The notes beneath the pieces are model-generated. The model saw only the letters and a program-made list of their open reading frames with translations. It was not told where the DNA came from and did no database searches. Positions 21,841 to 29,706 of a DNA stretch of 56,908 nucleotides are shown here, in pieces; the first letter of the stretch is position 1, and each line of letters opens with the position of its first letter. The position numbers and the translations under genes were made by a program. Source of the stretch: a virus; the IMG/VR virus record IMGVR_UViG_3300022413_000013, positions 1 through 56,908 of that record; one strand, written 5' to 3'.

Positions 21841-22249
21841 AATCGCCGAGGCTATGCTCGATGGAACGTTTTGCATGCATTGCGGCGAGACGTTGCTTCA
21901 CGGCCCCGAAGACGTCGCGAACGGCTTTCCGACGTCCTGTGGGTGCGATGGCGGCGACCACGCACTCGGCATCGAGAGCGACGCCGACGATCTCGACGGC
22001 CGCACGTGTGACATCTGCGGAAAGCTGTTCTCGACTGAAGATGGGGTTCTCGATCACATGAACGCCAAACATAAGGGCTGGGATACCGACGGCGACATTA
22101 AAATGCTCGTCGAGATCATCTATGAACTTTATCCGCTCGCCGAAGAACGGGTCGGGCAAAAAGGCTACTGCGGGACCGAGCCGGACTTTCTCCAAATCCA
22201 ATCCCGGCTTATGCACGTCATGAGCATGAACTCGCACCTCTTCGTATGA
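21833..22249 (+). CDS. C2H2-type zinc-finger protein
   Basis: In this 138-aa protein, TCDICGKLFSTEDGVLDHMN followed by AKH (about 58-80) is a classic C2H2 finger (C-x2-C-x12-H-x3-H). An N-terminal CMHCGETLL and CGCDGGDH cluster can bind another zinc. The C-terminal half is helical. Phage zinc-finger proteins of this size are usually nucleic-acid binding. It precedes the exonuclease gene with ATGA overlap. Confidence 0.8.
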   Translation: MGEIAEAMLDGTFCMHCGETLLHGPEDVANGFPTSCGCDGGDHALGIESDADDLDGRTCDICGKLFSTEDGVLDHMNAKHKGWDTDGDIKMLVEIIYELYPLAEERVGQKGYCGTEPDFLQIQSRLMHVMSMNSHLFV

Positions 22250-23289
22250 GCATGCAAGCCGCGCTCGATTTGCCGCCGGCGGGACTGTCAACCGATGAGC
22301 CCGCTTCGCCGCCTGAAATCCAGGCTTCGTCAACCCCAAACCCCGGAACGTCAACCGACGAGCTGCCTTTCGGCCTCGTGCCTTACGCCGAGGGCGAGTT
22401 CGACAAGATGCACGCCGCCGGCTCGATGCTATGTTCGGCGTCGGGCGTGCCGGCGCTTTTCAACACCATACCCCAGCGATACGGCAAGCTCGCTTATGCG
22501 CGTCATGTGAGCGGCGTCGAAGCTTTGCCCGACATCGGCGACGAGCTGCCGATTCGGCTTGGCCACATCCTCGAACCTTTCATCGCGACTCTTCTGAGCG
22601 AAATGCTCGACGTCGAGCTTCACAAGATCGACGCGTACTCGATGCATGAATTTTTGCCTCTGTTCGCGACGCCCGACTATTGGTGCGTGATCGATGGCGA
22701 GCTGTACATCATCGAAATCAAGAGCGTCGGCTCGAAGGTTTTCTATCGGGACTGGCGCGAGGCTGTGCCGCTACACGTCAGCTTGCAGCACCAATGCCAG
22801 TTCGCGACCACAGGCGCGGCGAGAGGCATCGTTGCCGTTTTCGATCGCAACTATTGCCAGCTCGAAACCTATGACACGACGCCGGTTCCCGAGGCGATCG
22901 AGCGCATCGAGTTCGGCGTCGACGGCTTCATGGCCAACCTGGGAAACGGCATCTTTCCGCCGCCCGACGAGGATTGCGAAGCCGACTTCGAGATCTTCCG
23001 GCGCCTGTGTTACCAGCACGAAGAAGAAAAGAAAGTGCTGATCCATGGCGAGCAGGCGCTCTTGCGGGCTAGCCAGTTCCAACAGGCAGTCGACGACAAG
23101 GCCGCCGCCGAGAAGGTCATCGCCGCTCAAAAGCGCTGGTTTCAAGGCAGAATGAAAACCGCCGAGATCTGCACTCTCGACGACGGCGGTTTCTTCCAAT
23201 GGCGCACCAACAAGACCAAAGGCAAAGACCAGCAACGGCCTAGCCGGGTTTTCAAATACAAAGAGATGAGGAGTTCGAACGATGGCTGA
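22246..23289 (+). CDS. lambda-Exo/YqaJ-type recombination exonuclease
   Basis: This 347-aa protein has catalytic features of the PD-(D/E)xK YqaJ family: GHILEP (about 106-111), ATPD (D144), IIEIKS (E157, K159) and LQHQCQF (about 180-186). It resects double-stranded ends 5' to 3' to give ssDNA for annealing. The N-terminal 45 residues are Pro/Thr-rich and probably disordered. It is followed, with an 8-base overlap, by the Bet-type annealase, forming a Red-like pair. Confidence 0.9.
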   Translation: MSMQAALDLPPAGLSTDEPASPPEIQASSTPNPGTSTDELPFGLVPYAEGEFDKMHAAGSMLCSASGVPALFNTIPQRYGKLAYARHVSGVEALPDIGDELPIRLGHILEPFIATLLSEMLDVELHKIDAYSMHEFLPLFATPDYWCVIDGELYIIEIKSVGSKVFYRDWREAVPLHVSLQHQCQFATTGAARGIVAVFDRNYCQLETYDTTPVPEAIERIEFGVDGFMANLGNGIFPPPDEDCEADFEIFRRLCYQHEEEKKVLIHGEQALLRASQFQQAVDDKAAAEKVIAAQKRWFQGRMKTAEICTLDDGGFFQWRTNKTKGKDQQRPSRVFKYKEMRSSNDG

Positions 23290-24397
23290 AGCAGCCGAAC
23301 AGACGAAAGAACAGGCAAGGGCGGCGCTCGCGATCGTCCCCCTACAGACACAGCTTCCCGACGCCGCCGCAAAGCGAGGCATTACGGCTGAAGCCTGGCA
23401 CGTACTAAAAACTGTTCTCTACAAGGGCGCTTCCGACGAGATGGTTTGCACGGTCATCGACTATTGCAAGGCGCGCAAGCTCGACGTGATGAAAAAGCCG
23501 TTCCACATCGTTCTCGTTTGGGACGCCGACGCGAAGAAAATGGTTGAAGGTGTTTGGCCGGCGATCGCCGAGACTCGCATCACGGCCATGCGGACTAAAG
23601 AGTATGGCGGTATTTCGGACGTTCGGCACGGACAGACGAAAGAAAGGTCTTGGGGAAATACGAAGGTAGCCTTTCCAGAATGGGCGCAATACAGCGTTTT
23701 CCGCTTCGTCCGCGGCGAGTTCCGCGAGTTCTCCGGCCCGCGGGTCTATTGGCTCGAAGAGTACGCCGAGAAGAATGGCGGCGCCCCTAATCGCATGTGG
23801 GCAAGACGGCCGTTCGGCCAGCTCAACAAGTGCGCCGAAGCTGCAGCGTTGCGCGCGGCCTTCCCCGAAGAAACCGACAACATGCCGACCGCCGACGAGA
23901 TGGAAGGCAAGACCATCAACGGCAACTTGATGGAGGACATTACGCCGAAGAAGGACGGCAACGCCGCGGCGAACGAGTTCGCGAAGATCGGACAAGGCGC
24001 CGACCCCTTGGCGACGACGGTGATCGATGGCGACGGCGTGGTCGTCGAGGAAGGCGAGGCTGTCGAGGAAGTCCGCCAAGAGGCGACCCAAGAGTCGAAC
24101 GCGGGCGACCAGGCCAAGGCCAACAACAACATGATTGTTAAGGTCTATGCGTCGGCCGACGAGCCCGAACGCGAGTTGAAGTCGCTTTCGAATGCCGTCT
24201 ACGTAATCCGCAAGCTCATTAAGGACGCCAAGACGCCGGCGCTCGCAAAGACCATCTTCGATCGAAATGTCGACGTCCTCGCCAGAGTGCCGAAAGAGAC
24301 GGGCGACACGGTCGAAGCCGAGCTTAGAAAGAGGATGGAGAACGGGAAAACGGCGAAAGCCGGCAACGGCGAGGGCGCACAAGGCGCGCTGGTCTAG
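23282..24397 (+). CDS. Bet/RecT-family single-strand annealing protein
   Basis: This 371-aa protein has the Bet core: GITAEAWHVLKTVLYKGASD (residues about 33-52), VIDYCKARKLDVMKKPFHIV, GVWPAIAETRITAMRTKEYG, WARRPFGQLNKCAEAAALRA and AFPEETDN. It pairs complementary strands exposed by the exonuclease. After residue 210 comes an acidic, low-complexity linker and a C-terminal helical domain (about 285-371), longer than lambda Bet (about 261 aa). It probably interacts with host SSB or the nuclease. Confidence 0.92.
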   Translation: MAEAAEQTKEQARAALAIVPLQTQLPDAAAKRGITAEAWHVLKTVLYKGASDEMVCTVIDYCKARKLDVMKKPFHIVLVWDADAKKMVEGVWPAIAETRITAMRTKEYGGISDVRHGQTKERSWGNTKVAFPEWAQYSVFRFVRGEFREFSGPRVYWLEEYAEKNGGAPNRMWARRPFGQLNKCAEAAALRAAFPEETDNMPTADEMEGKTINGNLMEDITPKKDGNAAANEFAKIGQGADPLATTVIDGDGVVVEEGEAVEEVRQEATQESNAGDQAKANNNMIVKVYASADEPERELKSLSNAVYVIRKLIKDAKTPALAKTIFDRNVDVLARVPKETGDTVEAELRKRMENGKTAKAGNGEGAQGALV

Positions 24398-24437
24398 GCT
24401 AAGGCGAGTTTCGCGGCTGACATCAGCGTGTGACAAG

Positions 24438-24483
24438 GCCCGGCCCGTCGGAGCATCTTAGCCGCGAGACCGACGGACCGGGC
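24438..24483. terminator. 14-bp hairpin after the Exo-Bet pair
   Basis: GCCCGGCCCGTCGG (24438-24451) and CCGACGGACCGGGC (24470-24483) pair with one mismatch around an 18-base loop. It lies 41 bases after the bet stop. There is no T-run. Candidate transcript end, attenuator or RNA-protein binding site, separating the recombination genes from the next genes. Confidence 0.6.
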
Positions 24484-24506
24484 GCCCCTGAAACGAGGTT
24501 GATTCC

Positions 24507-24980
24507 ATGGACAGTGTCGACAGCAATTCCAGTAATAGCTGGATTGCCCGTGCTGCGGCACTGTCCACCGAGTCAATTAGACTGCCACGGGTAGCTTGCC
24601 TATGTGCCGCCTGTTTCGTCTTCGGGGTTGCAGTGATGTACTTTCGACCAGGCCCGCCGACTCCGGGCGTGGTTGAAGCGGAGATCCCGGCGCGGAGTGT
24701 GGGAACGCTCGAACAATGCCGGGCTGATCTGGACGAAGCCGAACACATCATTGACCTGTCGCATGGTGCGGCGGGCGTCGTGGTTGGCGAATTAGCAAAA
24801 TGTCTAGGAAGGACAATAGGTCATGATAATAGCGTTCACGTCGAGAAAAGGCGGCGTCGGCAAATCGACGATGGCGCGGACCCTGGCGATAGCGATGAAA
24901 CAGGTCGGATTGAACCCGCTTCTCGCCGATCTCGACCCGCAACAGTCGACGTCCGACCGTTGGGCAAAGCGACGCCTTGA
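24507..24980 (+). CDS. putative membrane-anchored protein, weak
   Basis: This 157-aa reading frame starts at ATG 24507 after ACGAGG. One membrane segment (VACLCAACFVFGVAVMYF, about 29-46) is followed by a Pro-rich linker and a periplasm-type helical region with two Cys (LEQCRADLDEAEHIIDLSHG to LAKCLGR). The last 158 bases overlap the ParA-like gene in another frame and encode an Arg-rich non-natural tail, so the natural protein may depend on the first 105 residues. If not real, 24484-24822 would hold no gene. Confidence 0.45.
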   Translation: MDSVDSNSSNSWIARAAALSTESIRLPRVACLCAACFVFGVAVMYFRPGPPTPGVVEAEIPARSVGTLEQCRADLDEAEHIIDLSHGAAGVVVGELAKCLGRTIGHDNSVHVEKRRRRQIDDGADPGDSDETGRIEPASRRSRPATVDVRPLGKATP

Positions 24981-25845
24981 CCTGGTCGACGAGGCGGTTC
25001 ACGTCGACACGCATCGGTTTAGGCAGGCGAGGCAACTTCGCGAATGCCATGAGACATGGGACCACGTGATCGTTGATTGTCGGCCTTATGACAATGTCCT
25101 GATTCGTGATCTGGCCGGCGAGGCCGACGTCATCTTTCTGCCGAGCGGACCCGCCGACGACGACGTCGAGCCTACCCTCGATCTGCACAAGATCTTGCGC
25201 AATGAGCACACGACACAGGCGCGTGTTGCCGCTGTTCTGAACAACGTCGGGTCCCTGCCTGAGTGTTGGCGAGCCCGCACCGTGTTCGAGCTTGGCAAGT
25301 GCGAGCTGGTGCCGGCGGCGATGCCTGGACGGATCAGCTATCGGTCATGTTTGAACGCTGGTCGGACGCTGCAGGAAAACACGCGCGGCAACCTTCATGC
25401 GCGCTGCAACAAAGTGCTCGAAGGGATGTTCGAAATCATCGGGCAAGCAGCGCAAGGCGAGTATCGCCCGCTGACATGGTGGCCAGAGGAAGAAGCGACC
25501 ATCGAGGACGAGGCCGACGAGGGCGCCAAGATCGAAATCAATGTGCCGCCCGCGCTCGCGGCGACCGCCAGGTCGACAGAAGCGGTTGAAGTGGCGCCGG
25601 CGGAAGAGACGCCGGAACCGCCGGCACCAAAGCGCAAGAGGACGACCAGGCACGCAAAGGCAGAGACCGAGGCGACGCCGACCGAGAAAAAGGTCGAGCC
25701 GCCTAAGCCGCGGCGCCAGCGGGCGACCAAAGGGGCCAAGCCAGCGGCGGCAAAGGCGCCGGCGAAGCGGAAACCGGCGGCCAAGAAGACGGCGGCAAAG
25801 CCCGTTCGGCGAGCGACAAAGCCTGAAACCGCAAGCGCCGCTTAG
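24823..25845 (+). CDS. ParA-like ATPase with a histone-H1-like C-terminal tail
   Basis: This 340-aa protein has deviant Walker A KGGVGKST (9-16), A' LLADLDPQQS (33-42) and Walker B HVIVDC (81-86) in the first 210 residues. Residues about 260-340 form a Lys/Arg/Ala/Pro-rich tail (PKPRRQRATKGAK, AKRKPAAKKTAAKPVRRATK) like bacterial H1/AlgP proteins. An acidic spacer (220-240) joins them. Known: ParA proteins bind nucleoid DNA; a fused basic tail would strengthen this. No RHH or ParB partner follows. It is distinct from the parA at 14353. Confidence 0.85.
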   Translation: MIIAFTSRKGGVGKSTMARTLAIAMKQVGLNPLLADLDPQQSTSDRWAKRRLDLVDEAVHVDTHRFRQARQLRECHETWDHVIVDCRPYDNVLIRDLAGEADVIFLPSGPADDDVEPTLDLHKILRNEHTTQARVAAVLNNVGSLPECWRARTVFELGKCELVPAAMPGRISYRSCLNAGRTLQENTRGNLHARCNKVLEGMFEIIGQAAQGEYRPLTWWPEEEATIEDEADEGAKIEINVPPALAATARSTEAVEVAPAEETPEPPAPKRKRTTRHAKAETEATPTEKKVEPPKPRRQRATKGAKPAAAKAPAKRKPAAKKTAAKPVRRATKPETASAA

Positions 25846-25850
25846 GGTCG

Positions 25851-26102
25851 ATGTTGGGCTTTGCGGTCAATCCCGGCGCCGACGCCGTGTATTTTGTGGC
25901 CATCTTCGACCATCCTAAAGACGCGCCGCAACACGTCGTCGCGCGCTGGAACGCATCGATTGCGGGTGGCGTTGTGGCCGCCCGGATCGCCGGATATTAC
26001 GAAACCATTGACCAGGCGAGAGCGGATGTTCCAGCGGGCGCTGTGCGCTTTATGCCGATGATCGGCGATCCGCCGAACCTGGTCGAGTCTTGGATGCTTT
26101 GA
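25851..26102 (+). CDS. small hypothetical protein
   Basis: This 83-aa alpha/beta protein starts five bases after the ParA-like stop. It contains VYFVAIFDHPKDAPQHVVAR and an IDQARADVPAGAVRF segment. No known family. Co-transcribed with the ParA-like gene. Confidence 0.7.
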   Translation: MLGFAVNPGADAVYFVAIFDHPKDAPQHVVARWNASIAGGVVAARIAGYYETIDQARADVPAGAVRFMPMIGDPPNLVESWML

Positions 26103-26123
26103 CCTAGAAAGGATACCAATCAA

Positions 26124-26612
26124 ATGAGAGCAGCGCTTTTGAACGAGTTCGGCGTGTCGATCCTGAAGGAACGGCGAAAGATGGCGTACGAGGGCAAGCT
26201 CGACCCTAACAGCAGGCTAGCCAAAGACTTCGACTTGTTACTCGCCTTTGCCGAGCATGTGATAGCAACGCTTAAGCTCGATGTCTCGACGCCTGGCGCG
26301 GCGTTCGATGTCGAGGCGCCCGACGTAAGTTGCGAGGGCGAAGAACAGGTTATGATGGACGCCAGGCTAGGCGACGAGGCCTTGATCTACTTCGGCTATT
26401 ACACGCAGCCTCGGCGATATCGCATGGTCGCGGTTGGCGACGACGGTGCGCCTTGTGAGGCATGCAACGGCAAAGGTTGCGTTGATTGGGGCGGCGCGGA
26501 TTGTCTTTCTACGGAATTCAAGCCGTTGCTCGCGAACGATGTCGATAGGGTAACCAAGGCCCGTGAAATTCCAGCCACGGCGGCCATGGAAGCCGAGGCC
26601 GCCGAGAAATGA
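26124..26612 (+). CDS. protein with a DnaJ-type zinc motif
   Basis: This 162-aa protein starts at ATG 26124 after AGAAAGGA. A helical N-terminal half and a beta-rich middle lead to CEACNGKGCVDWGGADC (about 110-126), a cysteine cluster like the DnaJ CxxCxGxG repeat. The C-terminus is Ala/Glu-rich. It overlaps the next zinc protein by ATGA. Likely protein or nucleic-acid binding; the exact role is unknown. Confidence 0.75.
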   Translation: MRAALLNEFGVSILKERRKMAYEGKLDPNSRLAKDFDLLLAFAEHVIATLKLDVSTPGAAFDVEAPDVSCEGEEQVMMDARLGDEALIYFGYYTQPRRYRMVAVGDDGAPCEACNGKGCVDWGGADCLSTEFKPLLANDVDRVTKAREIPATAAMEAEAAEK

Positions 26613-26893
26613 TGAAGGCCGGCCTGTTCTGCTTTCACTGCGACCGCGAGGGCGAAACCGTCGAGTGCTTCATATGCGGCAAGCCAACTTGCGTCGATTG
26701 CCGGTCGGACAGGCCGGCAACCCGAGCTGGCAAAGGCTTGATGTGCACGCGGTGCGCAAACAACCAACACGATTTCCTGGAGGTGCAACAGGAAATCTAC
26801 AAACGCCATGGGCGAAGCCGGCGCGAGAAGTCGCGCTTGCATCGACAGCAGCATTTCCGGCCTGGCGCCTATGCCCGCATGAAAGGGAAGTGA
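26609..26893 (+). CDS. small zinc-binding protein (B-box/ribbon-like)
   Basis: In this 94-aa protein the first 55 residues carry eight metal-ligand Cys: CFHC, CFICGKPTCVDC and CTRC, spaced as in B-box or FYVE-like zinc folds. The second half is basic and helical (KRHGRSRREKSRLHRQQH), suitable for nucleic-acid contact. It overlaps its neighbours (ATGA, TGATG). Confidence 0.75.
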   Translation: MMKAGLFCFHCDREGETVECFICGKPTCVDCRSDRPATRAGKGLMCTRCANNQHDFLEVQQEIYKRHGRSRREKSRLHRQQHFRPGAYARMKGK

Positions 26894-27177
26894 TGACATC
26901 CGGTCTCGAATCGAAAGGGATTACCTTTCGCGAGGATGGCGGCGTAACGATCGACGCCGCCAACGTGATCAAATGGTTATCGATGCTCGAACAAATTCAC
27001 GCGGCCGTCGTCGACGAGGTGCCCGCGAGTGACAAGCTTCGAGCTGCAGCGCAAGAGGTTGTCACCGCTCGGTACGATACCAGCGACATCGACAACGGCC
27101 GGCTTTACCAGGCAATCGACTACCTAGGTGCAACGCTAATGCGGGACGCCGTCCTAGAGGAGAAAAAGAAGCGATGA
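26893..27177 (+). CDS. small hypothetical protein
   Basis: This 94-aa protein starts at ATG 26893 in a TGATG context. It has a beta hairpin start (GITFREDGGVTIDA), then helices and a KKR end. No recognised family. It sits between two zinc proteins in the same transcription unit. Confidence 0.7.
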   Translation: MTSGLESKGITFREDGGVTIDAANVIKWLSMLEQIHAAVVDEVPASDKLRAAAQEVVTARYDTSDIDNGRLYQAIDYLGATLMRDAVLEEKKKR

Positions 27178-27368
27178 GCGGAAGCGACAACCAACCGCGC
27201 AACCTTCGGCAATGCCCGTTTTGCGGCGAACAAAAAGCTTTTGAAGTCGAGGAAGACGGAAGCCGACACTTTTCCTCTTTCTCGGTTCGCTGTTTAGCCT
27301 GTTATGCGACCGGCCCGAGAGCTTTAAGCGCCGAGCTTGCTGCAACATCATGGGATGCACGACGATGA
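27174..27368 (+). CDS. Lar-like restriction alleviation zinc ribbon
   Basis: This 64-aa protein has the family pattern: CPFCGEQKAF (13-22), then RCLACYATGPRA (about 43-54) and a final SWDARR, equal to the C-P-F-C-G ... C-x-x-C-x-A-x-G-P ... W-N-x-R of Lar/RalR-type proteins. Known: Rac Lar modulates type I restriction; most phage homologues are untested. Inferred: an anti-restriction or zinc-ribbon regulator. It begins in ATGA overlap with the previous gene. The 63-base gap that follows holds only a 15-codon frame. Confidence 0.8.
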   Translation: MSGSDNQPRNLRQCPFCGEQKAFEVEEDGSRHFSSFSVRCLACYATGPRALSAELAATSWDARR

Positions 27369-27431
27369 CCGCCGAGGATTTCGAGCCTCTTAAGAACCAA
27401 TCGATCGCGTAGTCGTCGAGGTGCAACGCTA

Positions 27432-27626
27432 ATGCGGATTCCAGAACAGTCGACAGAGGAGCCCGTTCGCATCGACGTCGACGCCTTCGAGTTCGAGACC
27501 GACGAAGCGCTCTTGTTCAAGATCGACACAGAAGAGCTTTGGGTGCCGCGCGAGGTCGTGGTTGAGTTTGGCGACGATTTCGTCGACGTCGACTGGTGGT
27601 GGGCAAACGAGAAAGGGCTCGATTGA
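27432..27626 (+). CDS. small acidic hypothetical protein
   Basis: This 64-aa protein is strongly acidic (EFETDEALLFKIDTEELWVP) with a C-terminal DVDWWWANEKG. It resembles small beta proteins of the kind found in phage anti-restriction clusters, and the high acidity suggests a DNA-mimic-like surface, but this is speculation. It overlaps the next start (TGATG). Confidence 0.65.
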   Translation: MRIPEQSTEEPVRIDVDAFEFETDEALLFKIDTEELWVPREVVVEFGDDFVDVDWWWANEKGLD

Positions 27627-27931
27627 TGACAGAAGAAGAGAGAAAAGACGCCGCCTATAGGCGCTACGGCAAAGCTATGCACGCCGTGCAATCGGGCGTC
27701 GCCTTCATGATCGAGAACGGCGACGGTAAGGAAGTCGAGCCCAAACACCTACGCGTTGGCGTGGCTTCGGCGCTAAATGCCAACGGCGCCATAGTGAAAT
27801 TGCTCATGCGAAAAGGGCTGATATCCGAAGCCGAATACGCCGAAATGCTCGCCGAGTATGCCGAAAAAGATCAAGCGAGTTACGAGCGCGCCGCTGCGGC
27901 GTTGACGGGCGCGAAGGTCAAGTTCGAATGA
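27626..27931 (+). CDS. small helical protein
   Basis: This 101-aa protein is called from ATG 27626, overlapping the previous stop. It is helical throughout with Glu/Ala-rich segments (LISEAEYAEMLAEYAEKDQA). The GVASALNANGAIVKLLMRKG segment resembles small phage proteins present near recombination genes. Function unknown. Confidence 0.7.
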   Translation: MTEEERKDAAYRRYGKAMHAVQSGVAFMIENGDGKEVEPKHLRVGVASALNANGAIVKLLMRKGLISEAEYAEMLAEYAEKDQASYERAAAALTGAKVKFE

Positions 27932-28341
27932 CCGAGCACGACGGCGACGCGCCTTGGTTGGTCCGCAATGTCAAATGGACCGACAAGGAATGGAACCAAA
28001 GAGCGCTCAATCAAAACTGTTTGATGCGCGGGAAGTGCGGCGATTTCGTCTCGATACGGCCCTGTGATGAGGCTCTAGGTGACAAGACGTTTCTCGGCGT
28101 CATGCTCGGCGACCTGGCGACCAGCGTTTCCGCCGAATATGACCCCGGATCGAAAACCCTCGAGATCGGGTTTAGCCTGTTCAATCCCGCCATGTTCGTG
28201 CCCGATTTGAACCGCGTCCTTCTAGGTCGCGAAAGTTGGTGGACGCTGATCGAATCGCCCGAAGATCTACGCAAGATCAGCGACGCCGACATCGACAACG
28301 TTTGGTATGTGCGGGCGCTCAAGGCGATGACGCCGCCATGA
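27928..28341 (+). CDS. hypothetical protein
   Basis: This 137-aa protein starts at ATG 27928 (ATGA overlap). It contains a NQNCLMRGKCGDFVSIRP segment with two Cys and a beta-rich middle (GVMLGDLATSVSAEYDPGS). No recognised domain. Part of the dense small-gene operon. Confidence 0.7.
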   Translation: MTEHDGDAPWLVRNVKWTDKEWNQRALNQNCLMRGKCGDFVSIRPCDEALGDKTFLGVMLGDLATSVSAEYDPGSKTLEIGFSLFNPAMFVPDLNRVLLGRESWWTLIESPEDLRKISDADIDNVWYVRALKAMTPP

Positions 28342-28592
28342 AGCTCCAAGGCTTGCGCTTCGACTTCGATTACCAGCTCGTGAACGACGACGACGAGCCC
28401 CTTTGCTCGATGTGTTACGACCCGATCGACGACGACCAAGTGCCGTTGCTGATCTGGCTTAAAGACGCGCGTTGGATGGCGACCGTTTGCGACAACTGTT
28501 TGGAGGATGTTTTTAAGCTCACTCCGTTCATTAATACGGCCGACGTCGGCGTCAACGAATTTCAAAAGACTCACGTCGAGGTCGGCGAATGA
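28338..28592 (+). CDS. small zinc-ribbon protein
   Basis: This 84-aa protein is called from ATG 28338 in ATGA overlap. CSMCYDPIDDDQ and CDNCLEDVF, 27 residues apart, give a four-Cys zinc ribbon. The rest is alpha/beta. Probably a nucleic-acid or protein binding accessory factor. Confidence 0.7.
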   Translation: MKLQGLRFDFDYQLVNDDDEPLCSMCYDPIDDDQVPLLIWLKDARWMATVCDNCLEDVFKLTPFINTADVGVNEFQKTHVEVGE

Positions 28593-28660
28593 GCATCGAG
28601 CCGTGGGTGTGGGTGGCTTTGATCATTTTTGTGATCATCATCATATGGCCAAGCGGATAA
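28589..28660 (+). CDS. 23-aa single-helix membrane peptide
   Basis: The frame opens at ATG 28589 in ATGA overlap with the zinc protein and closes at TAA 28658-28660, overlapping the integrase start by 16 bases. After MSIEPW comes a purely hydrophobic run VWVALIIFVIIIIW, long enough to cross a membrane. It could act as a toxin-like or regulatory membrane peptide, or simply be the ribosome-coupling leader for the integrase. Confidence 0.5.
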   Translation: MSIEPWVWVALIIFVIIIIWPSG

Positions 28661-29706
28661 TGAACAAGCGCGAGACACAGATAGGCGACTATTGGCTAAG
28701 CCGGCGGCCTGGCCGGCCGACGTTCTTTCGCACGTGGTTCGATCCCGAGACGCGGCAAACGCGCCGTGCGTCGCTCGGAACGGCCGACAAGGCGGAAGCG
28801 CAATTGATCATGGCGAAGTGGGTTGCAGCTCACGGCACCATGCGCGAATTGCCGCTCGACCAGGTCAAGCTCGTGGACATCCTCGAAAGGTACTGGCAAG
28901 CCGTCGGCCGGCATCTCGTCAGCTCGCGGGCGCAAGCCGTATCGTATCGCTATTGGAAAGACTTCTACGGCGACGCCTCGATCGCCGACCTCACGATCGA
29001 CCGGCAAGAGGCCTTCGTCGCATCCCTGAAAGGTCGGGAATTATCTTCGAGCTATATCAAAAAGGTCGTCGGCTTTGGCCGCTGGGCTTTAAACCGAGCG
29101 CGCGAGCGTCACGAGATCGCCGAGCCGCCGCGGATCATCAAGATTCGAGAAGCGAGGCCGGCAATGCGCCGACTCGAGCCGGACGAGGTCGCCCGATTGA
29201 TTGAAGCTTCGCGACGCCGGCCGCACGTTTACATGTTTGTAATGCTAGCGCTCAACACACTATCGCGACCTGGCGCGCTTCTCGAACTCCACCTCGAACA
29301 GTGCGATTTCGAGCGCGGTTTGATCTATCTCAATCAAGCCGGCCGATCGCAGACGAAGAAGCGCCGGCCGGTCGTGCCGATGACCGAGACGTTGCGGCGA
29401 ATCCTCGAACTCGCGCCGTCCGGCCGCCTGGTGCAATTCGCCGATCGTCCGGTAAAGCAAATCAACAGAGCGTTCGCCGGCGCCGTCAAGCGCGCCGAGC
29501 TGCCGCGCGACGTCGTCCCGATGACCATGCGGCGGACCATGGCGCGCGAGCTTCGACGCCGCGGCGTCGGCTCTTGGGATGTCGCCGGCCTTATGGGCCA
29601 TCGCCTCGACGAGCGGACGACCGAGATTTATGCGGAGTATGATGCCGGCTATCAAAAACAGGCCGTCGAGGCGATCGACGCCTTTATGAATGAGGTCGCG
29701 AAATGA
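28645..29706 (+). CDS. int: tyrosine-family site-specific integrase
   Basis: This 353-aa protein is called from ATG 28645 (frame open to 28507 without good start). It has an N-terminal arm-type and core-binding part (about 1-165) and a catalytic part: R208 (LSRPGALLEL), K238-K239 (QTKKRR), M293-xx-R296 where most members have H-xx-R (PMTMRRT), H319 (LMGH) and Tyr329 (EIYAEY). Known: HxxR His is often replaceable. It probably inserts the phage into the host chromosome; the hairpins at 30086-30127 are a possible attP area. Next gene overlaps by ATGA. Confidence 0.9.
   Translation: MAKRIMNKRETQIGDYWLSRRPGRPTFFRTWFDPETRQTRRASLGTADKAEAQLIMAKWVAAHGTMRELPLDQVKLVDILERYWQAVGRHLVSSRAQAVSYRYWKDFYGDASIADLTIDRQEAFVASLKGRELSSSYIKKVVGFGRWALNRARERHEIAEPPRIIKIREARPAMRRLEPDEVARLIEASRRRPHVYMFVMLALNTLSRPGALLELHLEQCDFERGLIYLNQAGRSQTKKRRPVVPMTETLRRILELAPSGRLVQFADRPVKQINRAFAGAVKRAELPRDVVPMTMRRTMARELRRRGVGSWDVAGLMGHRLDERTTEIYAEYDAGYQKQAVEAIDAFMNEVAK

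Noticed and set aside
27364-27411. 15-codon frame between the Lar-like gene and gene 27432
   Set aside because: It has no distinctive composition and is too short to support as a gene.
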